In this document: positions 6,662 to 15,520 of the stretch, piece by piece
Layout of the letters: every line of letters starts with the position of its first letter
Position numbering within the stretch: position 1 is the first letter of the stretch
Assembly (NCBI GenBank): GCA_023417775.1
Contig: JAEZEJ010000115.1
Coordinates: forward strand, 1-45,768
Source: Actinomycetes bacterium
Lineage (GTDB): Bacteria > Actinomycetota > Actinomycetes > Propionibacteriales > Nocardioidaceae
Direction of reading: 5' to 3'
Length of the DNA: 45,768 nt
Position numbers and translations under genes: made by a program
The notes under the pieces: model-generated
Told to the model about the DNA's origin: nothing
What the model saw: only the letters and a program-made list of their open reading frames with translations
Databases searched by the model: none

Positions 6662-9142
6662 ATGTCCCGACGCATCCGCCTCGCTCTCGGCGGACTGTGC
6701 GCCATCGTCCTCGCCCTCGGCGGGTTGACGACCACGACCGTTGCCACGGCCTCGCCCAGCCAACACGCCGCCTCTGCGCAGGAGGCCGCCATCTGGCTGG
6801 CCGAGCAGCTCTCGACCGATGGCACCTTCCCGAATCCGGACGCGCCTCGGCCCGATCACGGCCTGATGATCGACGCCCTGTTCGCCATGCACGCCGCGGG
6901 GCGGCCCGATCTGGCCGAGCCGATCGTCGACGCACTAGGCCGGTCGGGTGACTCCGGTGCCGTCGGCTACTGGAGGATCGAGGCCGACGGCTATGTCGAG
7001 ACCATCGTCGGCGCACTGGCCAAGTCGACGCTCGCCATTCAGGTCGCCGGGCGGGATGCACGGAGCTTCGCCGGTGTCGACCATCTCGCCGCCCTCCGCG
7101 ACAGCGTCGCGAGCGACGGCGATCAGGAGGGACTGTTGCACGGCACGGTCGTCAATGGCGACCAGACCACCCACCCGTTGGGCAATGTCTTCGACCATGC
7201 GCTGGGCATCATGTCTCTCGCCGCGGCCGGCGAGCTCCCCGATACGACGATCCCCGCCTTCATCGCGACCTTCCAATGCGAGGACGGCGCGTGGGCGATG
7301 ACGAAGGGCAACTGCGCCTCCGGCGGAGCCGACGGTGCGGCGATGGCCCTGTCGGCGCTGCTCACTGCGCGCGACCACGGGGCCCGGGAGGTCGACGACG
7401 CCATCGACCGCACACGCGGTTGGCTGCGCGAGCACCAGCACGCAGCAGGCGGCTGGGGTGGCGGCACCGGCACCACCGAGACCAATACCAACAGCACCGG
7501 CCTCGCCGCGCAGGCATTGGGCCACGCCCGTGGATCGCGTGGCGCCGTCGAGAAGGGTGCCACCTATATCACGACCGCCCAGGCGACCGCCGAACGCGAC
7601 GGCGATGGGCCCTTCGCGGCACATATCGGAGCCATCGCCTACATGCCCCGCGAATACCAGGACTCACGACGCGGTAAGGAGCTGGTCGGCGGCACCGACC
7701 GTTGGGTACGCGCGACGGCTCAGGCGACCCTGGGCCTCGCGCAGGTGAGCTTCAGCGATCTCATCGACGGCCGGCTGCCCACTGCCCCGGAGCCCTGGCC
7801 GCGACCGAAGCCATCAACGCCGTCACCGTCGCCTACCGCGCCCGCGCCGGCGCCCCCCGGCGCCGGGGGCGACCGGTCGGGACACAGCCCGAGCCCAGCG
7901 GCAGGTCATCCCGCTCCCCCGGCCGGATCGGCTCCGGACGCCAGACGCGTCGTTGCCCCGGCGGATCCCGCCGAGCTGGAAGAGGCCAGCGACTCGCCCG
8001 CCGGACGCGCCGCCGCGTATCTCGCCGGCAATCTCGTCGACGGCGACCACATCGAGGTGACCGACGGCGAACAGACTTATGTCGACTACGACGCCACCGC
8101 CGGGCTGGTGCTCGCGCTGCACGCCGCCGGCGAACAGGGCGAGGCCCGCGACCGTGCCGCGGCATTCCTGCTCGACCCGGGGTCGATCGACGCCTACGTC
8201 CATGGGCGGCCCTATGAGGAGGGCGACGCCGTCTATGCAGAACCGCTCGCCAAGGTCATACTCGTCGAGCTGCTTCAACGCGGCGTCCACGGCGCGGACG
8301 AACACCACGACGCCCTGATCACCGACTGGATCGAGGTTCTCGGCGGAGACCTCGTCGAGGACGGCGCCGTGCGCGACACCGGTGACTTCGGCGTCCGCAA
8401 TGGCGACACGGCTCAGCACGCCTGGACGACGCTCGCCCTCGCCGCCGCCGGAGACACCGGAGCCGACGAGCTCGCCGAGCAGCTGACGACCGCCCAGTGC
8501 GCGGACGGACTGTTCGGCACCCGGATCGGTGGGGACTGCCGTAAGGGTGAGCTGCCGATCACCGATATCGCCGCTCAGGCGCTCAACGGGGTCGGCCAGC
8601 AGGAGGTGACGCTCACCTCCTCGGCATCAGACACGACGACGATCCGCCCGGTGCTCTCGGCCGACCGGGGCACCAGCGTGGCAGCGTTGCGGACCTCGAT
8701 CGATCAGGCAGCGCCCGATGGTGTGGTGCGGACGGCCGACGAACACCTCGACAGTGTCAGCACCGCCGATGTCGCCACGACCCGCCTGGCCCTCGGTGCC
8801 GATGTCTCGCTGGCCACGCTCGCCCTCACACAGGTCCAACGCGAGGACGGCGGCGTCGCGCTGGATGTCGACGCCGAGGCGAGCGACTTCTTCATGTCGC
8901 TCAGGACAGCCCCCGCGCTCGCGGGCCGCACCTGGCTGCAGACGCCGGAATCCCCGTTGCGACCGGCACCGGTGACCTATGTCGCACCCGACGTCACGCC
9001 GGTCGCCGCGCCGGAGCCCGCCCAGGGGGTGAACCCGTGGATGGCGGCCGCGATGATGCTTCTCTCCGCCGCCGTCGCGGGCTATGCCGGCCACGGATTG
9101 AGTCGACGCCCGGACAAGGGCTCGGTGTCGTCGCCCGGATAG
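6662..9142 (+). CDS. Membrane-anchored double-toroid transcobalamin-alpha-like protein
   Basis: An 826-residue protein. I choose ATG 6662 because AAAGGAG lies 6 nt upstream; the in-frame GTG at 6641 has none. Residues 1-30 are a signal peptide. Two alpha/alpha-repeat domains follow: about 35-368 (QCEDGAWAMTKGNC, NTNSTGLAAQALG) and about 443-770 (QCADGLFGTRIGGDC, QREDGGVALDVD). They are joined by a Pro/Ser/Ala-rich linker of about 70 residues that looks wall-spanning. The C-terminus has a transmembrane helix (about 793-812) and a short basic tail. Each toroid has Cys around the D-G-x-[WF] turn, as does the single-toroid protein. Cyclase DxDD is absent. A compact cobalamin riboswitch precedes it. 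I infer that it binds two corrinoids, or captures one and passes it on; neither is shown. Confidence 0.68.
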   Translation: MSRRIRLALGGLCAIVLALGGLTTTTVATASPSQHAASAQEAAIWLAEQLSTDGTFPNPDAPRPDHGLMIDALFAMHAAGRPDLAEPIVDALGRSGDSGAVGYWRIEADGYVETIVGALAKSTLAIQVAGRDARSFAGVDHLAALRDSVASDGDQEGLLHGTVVNGDQTTHPLGNVFDHALGIMSLAAAGELPDTTIPAFIATFQCEDGAWAMTKGNCASGGADGAAMALSALLTARDHGAREVDDAIDRTRGWLREHQHAAGGWGGGTGTTETNTNSTGLAAQALGHARGSRGAVEKGATYITTAQATAERDGDGPFAAHIGAIAYMPREYQDSRRGKELVGGTDRWVRATAQATLGLAQVSFSDLIDGRLPTAPEPWPRPKPSTPSPSPTAPAPAPPGAGGDRSGHSPSPAAGHPAPPAGSAPDARRVVAPADPAELEEASDSPAGRAAAYLAGNLVDGDHIEVTDGEQTYVDYDATAGLVLALHAAGEQGEARDRAAAFLLDPGSIDAYVHGRPYEEGDAVYAEPLAKVILVELLQRGVHGADEHHDALITDWIEVLGGDLVEDGAVRDTGDFGVRNGDTAQHAWTTLALAAAGDTGADELAEQLTTAQCADGLFGTRIGGDCRKGELPITDIAAQALNGVGQQEVTLTSSASDTTTIRPVLSADRGTSVAALRTSIDQAAPDGVVRTADEHLDSVSTADVATTRLALGADVSLATLALTQVQREDGGVALDVDAEASDFFMSLRTAPALAGRTWLQTPESPLRPAPVTYVAPDVTPVAAPEPAQGVNPWMAAAMMLLSAAVAGYAGHGLSRRPDKGSVSSPG

Positions 9143-9194
9143 GCATGACTGTCCGGGCGCTGGGCACCGGTCGCCTGTCGTCCGATCCATGGCA

Positions 9195-9384
9195 CACTGG
9201 CCGGGCAGCTGGTTCGCCGTGTCAGCCAGAGACGGCGTCGCAAGAGGGAACCCGGTGAGAATCCGGGACTGCCCCGCAGCGGTAAGCGGAAACGAAAGCC
9301 GACATCGAGCACTGGGCACTCGCCTGGGAAGCGTCGGCCAGTAGGCACGAGCAGGACGTCCGCGAGTCCGAAGACCTGCCAGTG
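9195..9384 (+). ncRNA. Cobalamin riboswitch 4 (long, Cbl-I-like) upstream of metE
   Basis: P1 pairs CACTGGC (9195-9201) with GCCAGTG (9378-9384). The core is GGGAACCCGGTG, GACTGCCCCGCAGCGGTAAGCGG, the peripheral-arm signature CACTCGCCTGGGAAGCG, and the B12-box GAGTCCGAAGACCTGCC (9364-9380). This is a textbook adenosylcobalamin-type aptamer. Control of metE by B12 riboswitches is well established in actinobacteria. The 9143-9501 gap is filled by this leader. Confidence 0.95.
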
Positions 9385-9406
9385 CGCCACGCACCGACGC
9401 GTGGCG
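9385..9406 (+). promoter_or_regulatory. Hairpin abutting P1 of the metE riboswitch (expression platform candidate)
   Basis: A perfect 8-bp stem, CGCCACGC (9385-9392) with GCGTGGCG (9399-9406), and a 6-nt loop begin on the base after P1 ends. No U-run follows. Similar perfect hairpins abut P1 of riboswitches 5 and 7, so I read it as part of the expression platform. Confidence 0.5.
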
Positions 9407-9501
9407 GTTCGCGGCTCCCGTGGGAGGTGCCCGGCCGATCGCTCGGTCGTCGCCTGCCCCGGCGCGGATTGCTCAGTACGAGCTCGCGAGGGAAATGAGC
9501 G

Positions 9502-11835
9502 ATGACCCAGTCACATCCCACACCTGCCATCGGCGCCACCGTCCACGGATTTCCGCGGATCGGTCGCGACCGCCAACTCAAGTTCGCGCTCGAGGCCTAT
9601 TGGTCCGAGCCCACCGGGTCGACCGCCCAGCGGCTCGATCACGCAGCCAAGGCCGTGCGCCTCGATGCGCTGTATACCATGAGCGGTGCAGGTCTCGACA
9701 CGTTCGCCGTCAACACGTTCAGCTGGTACGACCAGATGCTCGATGCGAGCGTGCTGCTCGGCGCCATCCCCCATCGGTTCGCCGGGATCGATGGTGACCA
9801 CCGCACCGGGGGCATCAGCACGGCGCAGTACTTCGCCATGGCCCGCGGCACCGCCGACATCGCGCCGCTGGAGATGACGAAGTGGTTCGACACGAACTAC
9901 CACTACCTCGTTCCCGAAATCGGACCCGATACCGAGTTCGCACTCGATCCGACGAAGCTGTTCGATGAGTTCGAGGAAGCCAAGTCACGCGGGTACCAGG
10001 CGCGCCCGGTGCTTCCTGGTCCCTGGACGTATCTCTCGCTCGCCAAGGCCGCTGAGGACGCTCCACAGGGATTCACCCCGCTCGACCGCCTCGCCGACCT
10101 CCTCCCGGTCTACCGCGAACTCCTCGAGCTCGCGGCCGCCCGCAATGTGCGCTGGCTGCAGCTCGACGAGCCGGCGCTCGTCCACGACCTGGCGGCCCGC
10201 GATGTCGACCGCATCGGCGAGGTGTACGCGGCCCTGAGCGGTGACTTCCCGCGACCCGCCCTGCACGTGTCGACGTACTTCGGCGCCCCTGTCGAGGCGC
10301 TGCCGGCCTTGACCTCGTCCTCTGTGGAGGCAATCGGCCTCGACCTCACCCGAGGCGTCACGCCGGAGCTCGTCGCCGCGGCGAGGCCGGCATCCACGAC
10401 GACTCTCGTACTCGGCGCGGTCGACGGTCGCAACGTGTGGCGCACCGATCTCACACGCGTTCTCGGTGAGCTGCGCGGCTGGGGGGATCTCGACACCCGA
10501 CTCGCGGTCTCGTCATCCTGTTCGCTGCTGCACGTGCCCTACAACACGCGGCGCGAGAACGCCATCGATCCTGCTCTACGCGAGCAGCTGGCCTTCGCCG
10601 ACCAGAAGCTGACCGAGATCGTCGCCCTCCAGCGAGCCCTCGATGGGCAGACCGATCTCGCATCAGAGGCCTTCGAGGCCTCCGACGCCGCCGTCGCACG
10701 TCGAGCCGACGTCCCCGGCCGGCAGCGGCCCGCGGTCCAAGAGCGCGCCCACGCAGTGGAGGAGGCAGACCGTCACCGCGCCGACCGCACGCACCGCCGC
10801 GCCGCACAGCAGGCTCGCCTCGGCCTCCCACTTCTACCCACCACAACGATCGGATCGTTTCCGCAGACAGCGGAGGTCCGCCAGGCTCGCGCCCGATTCC
10901 GCGCCGGTGCCATCGACGAAACGTCCTGTGTCGAGCGGATGCACGAACACATCGATCAGGTCCTGGCGCTCCAGACGCGCCTGAACCTCGACGTCCTCGT
11001 CCACGGCGAGCCCGAGCGCAACGACATGGTGCAGTACTTCGCCGAGCAACTCGACGGGTTCGTGAGCACCGAGCACGGCTGGGTCCAGTCTTACGGTTCG
11101 CGCTGCGTGCGGCCTCCGATCATCTACGGCGATGTCGCGCGTCCGAAGCCGATGACGGTCGACTGGGCGACCTATGCCCAGTCGCGCAGCGACCGGCCCG
11201 TCAAGGGCATGCTCACCGGGCCCGTGACGATGCTCGCCTGGTCCTTCGTCCGCGACGATCAGCCGCGCTCAGTCACCGCCGACCACGTCGCGCTCGCCCT
11301 GCGCGACGAGGTCGCCGACCTGGAGGCCGTCGGTCTGGCCATCGTCCAGGTCGATGAGCCGGCCCTGCGCGAGACACTCCCACTGCGAGCGGCTGAGCAG
11401 CAGGAGTACCTGCGGTGGGCCGTGGGCGCCTTCCGATTGGCGACGAGCGGCATCCGCGCGGATACCCAGATCCACACCCATCTCTGCTATTCGGAGTTCG
11501 GGGAGATCATCGAGGCGATCGACGGTCTCGACGCCGACGTCACCAGTATCGAGGCGGCACGTTCCAAGATGGAGCTGCTCGACGACGTGCGTGAGCAAGG
11601 TTTCGGCGGACAGCTCGGCCCGGGCGTGTGGGACATCCATTCGCCGCGCATCCCGAGCACCGACGAGATGATCACCTTGGTGCGCAGCGCGGTCCGGTCG
11701 CTGGGAACCGACCGTGTCTGGGTCAACCCCGACTGCGGCCTGAAGACCCGCGGTTATGCCGAGGTCGAGGAGTCGCTGCGTCATCTGGTCGAGGCGGCTA
11801 CCATCGTGCGCGGCGAGACCGAGACGGCCCGCTGA
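9502..11835 (+). CDS. metE: Cobalamin-independent methionine synthase MetE
   Basis: Transfers the methyl group of 5-methyltetrahydropteroyl-tri-L-glutamate to homocysteine using a zinc-bound thiolate, with no B12. The 777-residue length fits the family. The N-terminal barrel begins FPRIGRDRQLKFALEAYW. The C-terminal catalytic barrel carries the zinc-ligand motifs THLCYSEF and NPDCGLKTRGY and the core LPTTTIGSFPQT. Start ATG 9502 has GAGGGAA upstream. An Arg/Ala-rich insert between the two halves (about residues 390-440) is longer than usual. Placement behind a Cbl-I riboswitch means it is expected only when B12 is low. Its TGA overlaps the next gene's ATG (TGATG), so the two are probably translated together. 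Confidence 0.97.
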   Translation: MTQSHPTPAIGATVHGFPRIGRDRQLKFALEAYWSEPTGSTAQRLDHAAKAVRLDALYTMSGAGLDTFAVNTFSWYDQMLDASVLLGAIPHRFAGIDGDHRTGGISTAQYFAMARGTADIAPLEMTKWFDTNYHYLVPEIGPDTEFALDPTKLFDEFEEAKSRGYQARPVLPGPWTYLSLAKAAEDAPQGFTPLDRLADLLPVYRELLELAAARNVRWLQLDEPALVHDLAARDVDRIGEVYAALSGDFPRPALHVSTYFGAPVEALPALTSSSVEAIGLDLTRGVTPELVAAARPASTTTLVLGAVDGRNVWRTDLTRVLGELRGWGDLDTRLAVSSSCSLLHVPYNTRRENAIDPALREQLAFADQKLTEIVALQRALDGQTDLASEAFEASDAAVARRADVPGRQRPAVQERAHAVEEADRHRADRTHRRAAQQARLGLPLLPTTTIGSFPQTAEVRQARARFRAGAIDETSCVERMHEHIDQVLALQTRLNLDVLVHGEPERNDMVQYFAEQLDGFVSTEHGWVQSYGSRCVRPPIIYGDVARPKPMTVDWATYAQSRSDRPVKGMLTGPVTMLAWSFVRDDQPRSVTADHVALALRDEVADLEAVGLAIVQVDEPALRETLPLRAAEQQEYLRWAVGAFRLATSGIRADTQIHTHLCYSEFGEIIEAIDGLDADVTSIEAARSKMELLDDVREQGFGGQLGPGVWDIHSPRIPSTDEMITLVRSAVRSLGTDRVWVNPDCGLKTRGYAEVEESLRHLVEAATIVRGETETAR

Positions 11836-12875
11836 TGCCCGTTCTCGATCATGCCCACGCACGGCAGGCCGCCGCCACTGACCCGTTCTTGCGCGCATCG
11901 GGCTTGCGTGTGCGCCAGGACGGCCATGCGCTGCACCTGGTCATCGACCGCCCCACACATCTCAATGCCCTCGATCACGGGACCGTCCTGCAGCTACGGG
12001 CGGCCTTCGACGACGCCGTCGAGGATCCCGGGATCGGGCTCGTGGTGCTGACCGGAGCCGGTCGACGTGGGCTGTCGGCGGGCGGCGACCTGCGGTTCCT
12101 GCTCGCCGACGGCGAGAGCGACGGCCGGCAGGCACCCGGCTACTGGGCCGACCTCTACGGGCTGGCGCTGGCCATCGCGGAGTCGCCCCTTCCAGTGCTG
12201 GCGATCATGGACGGGTTCGCCTTCGGAGGCGCCCTCGGGCTGGCGGTCCAGGCCGATCATCGAGTGGTCACCGAGCGCAGCGAGGTCGGCATGCCCGAGA
12301 CACGTCTCGGCTTCTTTCCCGATACCGGCGGCCTGACGTTCCTTGCCGACTGTCCGGGTGAGATCGGCACCCATCTGGCACTGACCGCGACCACGGTCGG
12401 TGCCGCCGACGCCATCGGCGCCGGGCTGGCCGACCACCTGGTGGCGAGCCGGGACCTGCCCACACTGCTGAATCGAGTGGCGATCCGGCCCGTCACCGAG
12501 GCGATCGCCGACGTGGCCGTCTACCCCGGACCGCCGACCCTAGAGCGCGCCTGGATCGATGATTGCTATCGAGGTGACAGTGTCGAAGAGATCCTGACCC
12601 GCCTGCGGGAGCACGGATCCCCGGCCGCAGAAGCGGCAGCCGGCCTGCTGGCGACCCGCTCACCCACAGCCGTCGCCATCACGCTCGGCGGGCTACGTCG
12701 CGGACGCGGTCGCGAGCTGTCCTCCGAGCTGACGGCTGAGCACCGGCTTGCCACCTGGCTGCACCGGCGCGGCGACTTCCTCGAGGGCATCCGTGCGCGA
12801 CTCGTCGAGCGCCGTCCCCCGCGCTGGGCTCCCCTCGACGACGACCTCGTCGAGGCCACCCTGGCGACCTTGTAG
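11835..12875 (+). CDS. 3-hydroxyisobutyryl-CoA hydrolase-like enoyl-CoA hydratase/isomerase family protein
   Basis: A 346-residue crotonase-fold protein, started at ATG 11835 inside the metE stop (TGATG); longer readings run through metE in another frame. Motifs fit HIBCH-type hydrolases rather than ordinary hydratases: AGGDLRFLL (oxyanion-hole region), MDGFAFGGALGL, and MPETRLGFFPDTGG containing the expected catalytic Glu and Asp. HIBCH acts in valine breakdown on 3-hydroxyisobutyryl-CoA, and many members also hydrolyse 3-hydroxypropionyl-CoA. Coupling to metE puts it under the same B12 riboswitch, which suggests a job when B12-dependent methylmalonyl-CoA mutase is idle; that is inference. 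The gene is followed by a strong hairpin terminator candidate. Confidence 0.82.
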   Translation: MPVLDHAHARQAAATDPFLRASGLRVRQDGHALHLVIDRPTHLNALDHGTVLQLRAAFDDAVEDPGIGLVVLTGAGRRGLSAGGDLRFLLADGESDGRQAPGYWADLYGLALAIAESPLPVLAIMDGFAFGGALGLAVQADHRVVTERSEVGMPETRLGFFPDTGGLTFLADCPGEIGTHLALTATTVGAADAIGAGLADHLVASRDLPTLLNRVAIRPVTEAIADVAVYPGPPTLERAWIDDCYRGDSVEEILTRLREHGSPAAEAAAGLLATRSPTAVAITLGGLRRGRGRELSSELTAEHRLATWLHRRGDFLEGIRARLVERRPPRWAPLDDDLVEATLATL

Positions 12876-12961
12876 CGAACAGGCAAGCGCTTCAGCGCTG
12901 CGTCGCAACGACGGCCTACCGCCGCTACCTCGTCGATATCGTCGGACGCTGATCAGACAGC

Positions 12962-13002
12962 GGGCCGGCAGTCCCTGGAACCGGGTGACCAGCTGCCGGC
13001 CC
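12962..13002. terminator. Hairpin between convergent metE-hydrolase and ABC operons
   Basis: GGGCCGGCAG (12962-12971) pairs perfectly with CTGCCGGCCC (12993-13002) around a 21-nt loop, in the gap between two convergent transcription units. No T-run is present, as is common in high-GC actinomycetes. A bidirectional terminator is likely from position. Confidence 0.55.
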
Positions 13003-13031
13003 GTCATCGGACTCATGGGGCCCGGCCCAGC

Positions 13032-14747
13032 TCATTGAGAGCGAAGCCGTGCTGTTCCGGCGACGAAGCCGAGCAACACGAGCACGCCGGCTGTAGACGC
13101 CACGACCCAGGGGGCGGTCTCGAGATAGCCCAGCCCACCCGACAGCATCGCTCCGAGCTCGGCGACGTCCGGGTCGGCACCGAGGCCGATGAAGCTGAGT
13201 CCCGCCAGGCCGAGGGCGACGGCTGGGACGCGTACGAGAGCATGTCGCAGCAACGGACCCAGCACGGCGGGAAGGATGTGGTGGACCGTCACCGTCGTGC
13301 GGCTCGCACCGAGGAGACTCGCCGCCTCGACATATCCCGCGGCACGCGCCTGCACCGCGAGGGTCCGGGCGTGGATCGCGAGCGGCACCCAGGCGACCGC
13401 GAGCACTGCGACACAGGCGCCGGGCAGGCCCGGGCCGATGATCGAGGCGACGACCACGCCGACGATCGTGGAGGGCACCGCATTGAGCACGTCGACGCCG
13501 CCGAGTCTCAGCGATCGTGCGGGCAGGCCGACGAGGATCGCCACCAGCAGCGACACCCCTGTGATGGCGACCGCCAGGCCGACCGTCAGCAGCGTGCCGC
13601 TCGAGACCCGGCCGAGCAGGTCGTGCCCCACGGGATCGGTTCCGAGCGGATGCGCCCAGCTCGGCGGACGCAACCTGGCGGACAGATCGGACGAGGAGCC
13701 ATCGCGCCTCAACCCCACCACCACGATGACGGCGACGACCGCGGCGGCTACGGGGGCGATCCGACTCCGCGTCGGCTCGGCTGTCCTCGCCATGCCCTCG
13801 GCTGCCGTCGACGAGGCACCTCTCATGAGTGCTCGATGCACCACGGCGCTCAGCAGCATCAGCATCAGTCCGATGAGCACGAAACCGAGGAGACATGCCT
13901 GCACCACGGGCAGGTCCTGGGCGAGCACGGCACCGAGCGCGAGCGTTCCGGCGCCGTGAATGGCGAAGACCTTCTCGACCGCGACCGAGGAGCCGAGAAT
14001 CGTGACGGCCACCACGACCGCCTGCGGCCCTCCGGTGGCGACCACCCGGCGGAAGATGCTCAGCGCGAGCGGCAGCCGGCCGACTCGGTTGACACGCCAG
14101 CTCGCAACCCACGACTCCGCCAATGTCTGGTCGACGGTCGAGGTGACGATGCGCGCGAGCAGGCCACCCGCGGGAATACCGAGGGCGACCGCGGGCAGCA
14201 CGAGCTGGTCGATGCCACCCCATCCCGTCGCCGGCAACCACTGGAGGGTCACTGCGAAGAGCAGCACCGTGACGATCCCGACCACAACCTCCGGCAGGGC
14301 CGCGAGGCCGGCGCTCATCGCCCCCGATCCATGACCTACCGGTACGGCACGGGTCATCGACCGCCACACCGGCCAGGCGAGCAGCACGATCACCACGAGA
14401 ACGGCCACTACCACGGCCGAGCCAGCGAGCAGCGCCGAGCGCCCCAGGGCCGGGGCCACTACATCGGTCACCGGCTGTCCGCTCACCCAGCTCTCCCCCA
14501 GGTCGCCTCGAAAGAGGTTGGTCAACCAGCCGATGGTCCCGGCGACGGGATTCGCGGGCAGCGTCAGCTCCTCACGCAGCGCCGCCACCGCCGCATCGTC
14601 GAGTCCACGTGCTCGGAACCGCACGCGCAGCACCGTCTGAGCCGGGTCCTCGCCGCGCAGCCAGGGCAGTGCGGCGACTACCAGTAGCAGCGCCGCCGAG
14701 GCGGACCCGACGCTGACCCAGGAGCGGACCATTCGCAGGAAGCTCAT
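13032..14747 (-). CDS. Fused Opp/Dpp/Nik-type ABC permease (DppB-like and DppC-like halves in one chain)
   Basis: A 571-residue membrane protein started at ATG 14747, which overlaps the upstream ATPase stop (ATGA). The N-terminal half (about 1-300) resembles a DppB-type subunit, with an EAA-type loop after LPAVALGIPAGGLLARI. The C-terminal half (about 325-571) begins with the DppC hallmark PPSWAHPLGTDPVGHDLL and has a second EAA-type loop (YVEAASLLGASRTTVTVHHILP). These two subunits are normally separate genes, so this is a natural fusion making both translocation halves. It closes an operon of binding protein, two ATPases and permease that follows a cobalamin riboswitch. Substrate unknown: nickel/cobalt, a peptide or a corrinoid precursor are all possible. 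Confidence 0.83.
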   Translation of the reverse strand: MSFLRMVRSWVSVGSASAALLLVVAALPWLRGEDPAQTVLRVRFRARGLDDAAVAALREELTLPANPVAGTIGWLTNLFRGDLGESWVSGQPVTDVVAPALGRSALLAGSAVVVAVLVVIVLLAWPVWRSMTRAVPVGHGSGAMSAGLAALPEVVVGIVTVLLFAVTLQWLPATGWGGIDQLVLPAVALGIPAGGLLARIVTSTVDQTLAESWVASWRVNRVGRLPLALSIFRRVVATGGPQAVVVAVTILGSSVAVEKVFAIHGAGTLALGAVLAQDLPVVQACLLGFVLIGLMLMLLSAVVHRALMRGASSTAAEGMARTAEPTRSRIAPVAAAVVAVIVVVGLRRDGSSSDLSARLRPPSWAHPLGTDPVGHDLLGRVSSGTLLTVGLAVAITGVSLLVAILVGLPARSLRLGGVDVLNAVPSTIVGVVVASIIGPGLPGACVAVLAVAWVPLAIHARTLAVQARAAGYVEAASLLGASRTTVTVHHILPAVLGPLLRHALVRVPAVALGLAGLSFIGLGADPDVAELGAMLSGGLGYLETAPWVVASTAGVLVLLGFVAGTARLRSQ

Positions 14748-15520
14748 GATCTCGTGATCTCGGCGGCATCGACGAGCGCGGCGGTGACGGGGTGGCGCGG
14801 TGCCGCCCAGATACGGTCGCTCGGACCTTGCTCGACGATCCTGCCCTCGGACATCACCGCCACCTCGTGACACAACAGACGCGCAGCACCGAGATCATGG
14901 GCGACCAGCAAGATGGTGACATCCTCGGCGAGCGCCACCCGACCGAGCGTCTCGATGAGATCGACTCTGCTGGCGGCGTCGAGGGCGCTGAGCATCTCGT
15001 CGCCGAGCAGCACCCGCGGGCGGGCGGCGAGGGCACGGGCGATCGCCACGCGCTGGCGCTGCCCGCCCGACAGCTCGGCAGGGCGTCGCCGCAGGACATC
15101 GGCCGGCAAGCCGACAAGGTCCAACAGCTCGGCGGTCCGCTCCTCGATCGGGTCGTCCAGGCGCAGACAGCGGATCGGCTCCGCGATCGAGCGGGCGACG
15201 GTGAACCGGGGATCGAGCGACCCCGAGGCATGCTGCGCAACGGGCTGCAGGAGGTGGGCCAAGGCGGGGCGCCGCCCGTCGATCTGGTGACCGAGCACCT
15301 CGATCCGGCCTGAGTCGAGACGGGTGACGCCCAGCAGCGCGCGTACGAGGGTGCTCTTCCCGGCCCCCGAGGAGCCGATGAGTGCGAGGTGCCGGCCACG
15401 CGTCATGGTCAGGTCGATGCCGTCGAGCGCGACGCGGCGTCCCCGCAGCCCGGTCCGCCAGGTCTTGTGCGCCTCCCGGACCTCCACCAGAGGCCGGGTT
15501 TCTCGCCGAGGATCGTTCAT
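14744..15520 (-). CDS. ABC transporter ATP-binding protein (DppF/NikE-like)
   Basis: A 258-residue nucleotide-binding subunit with Walker A GSSGAGKST, Q-loop near LLQPVAQHASGSLDP, signature LSGGQRQRVAIA, Walker B VLLGDEMLSALD and switch histidine in LVAHD. The Walker B region has Met where Pro is usual (DEMLSALD for DEPxSALD). The pairing with a second ATPase and an HPLGTD-type permease marks the peptide/nickel importer class. Its ATG overlaps the previous gene's stop and its stop overlaps the permease start, so the subunits are translationally coupled. Confidence 0.9.
   Translation of the reverse strand: MNDPRRETRPLVEVREAHKTWRTGLRGRRVALDGIDLTMTRGRHLALIGSSGAGKSTLVRALLGVTRLDSGRIEVLGHQIDGRRPALAHLLQPVAQHASGSLDPRFTVARSIAEPIRCLRLDDPIEERTAELLDLVGLPADVLRRRPAELSGGQRQRVAIARALAARPRVLLGDEMLSALDAASRVDLIETLGRVALAEDVTILLVAHDLGAARLLCHEVAVMSEGRIVEQGPSDRIWAAPRHPVTAALVDAAEITRS

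Noticed and set aside
5076..9142. Toroid proteins as terpene/squalene cyclases or prenyltransferases
   Set aside because: No DxDD motif is visible in the toroids, the proteins are exported, and every one follows a B12 riboswitch. The fold similarity alone does not imply catalysis.
11628..11834. A 415-residue version of the HIBCH-like protein starting inside metE
   Set aside because: The extra 69 residues are out-of-frame metE sequence; ATG 11835 in the TGATG overlap is the natural start.
13035..14687. A 550-codon open frame on the plus strand
   Set aside because: It lies antisense to the fused permease, which has clear transporter motifs; the plus-strand product is His/Arg/Gln-rich with no recognisable motif. 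High-GC antisense frames stay open by composition.
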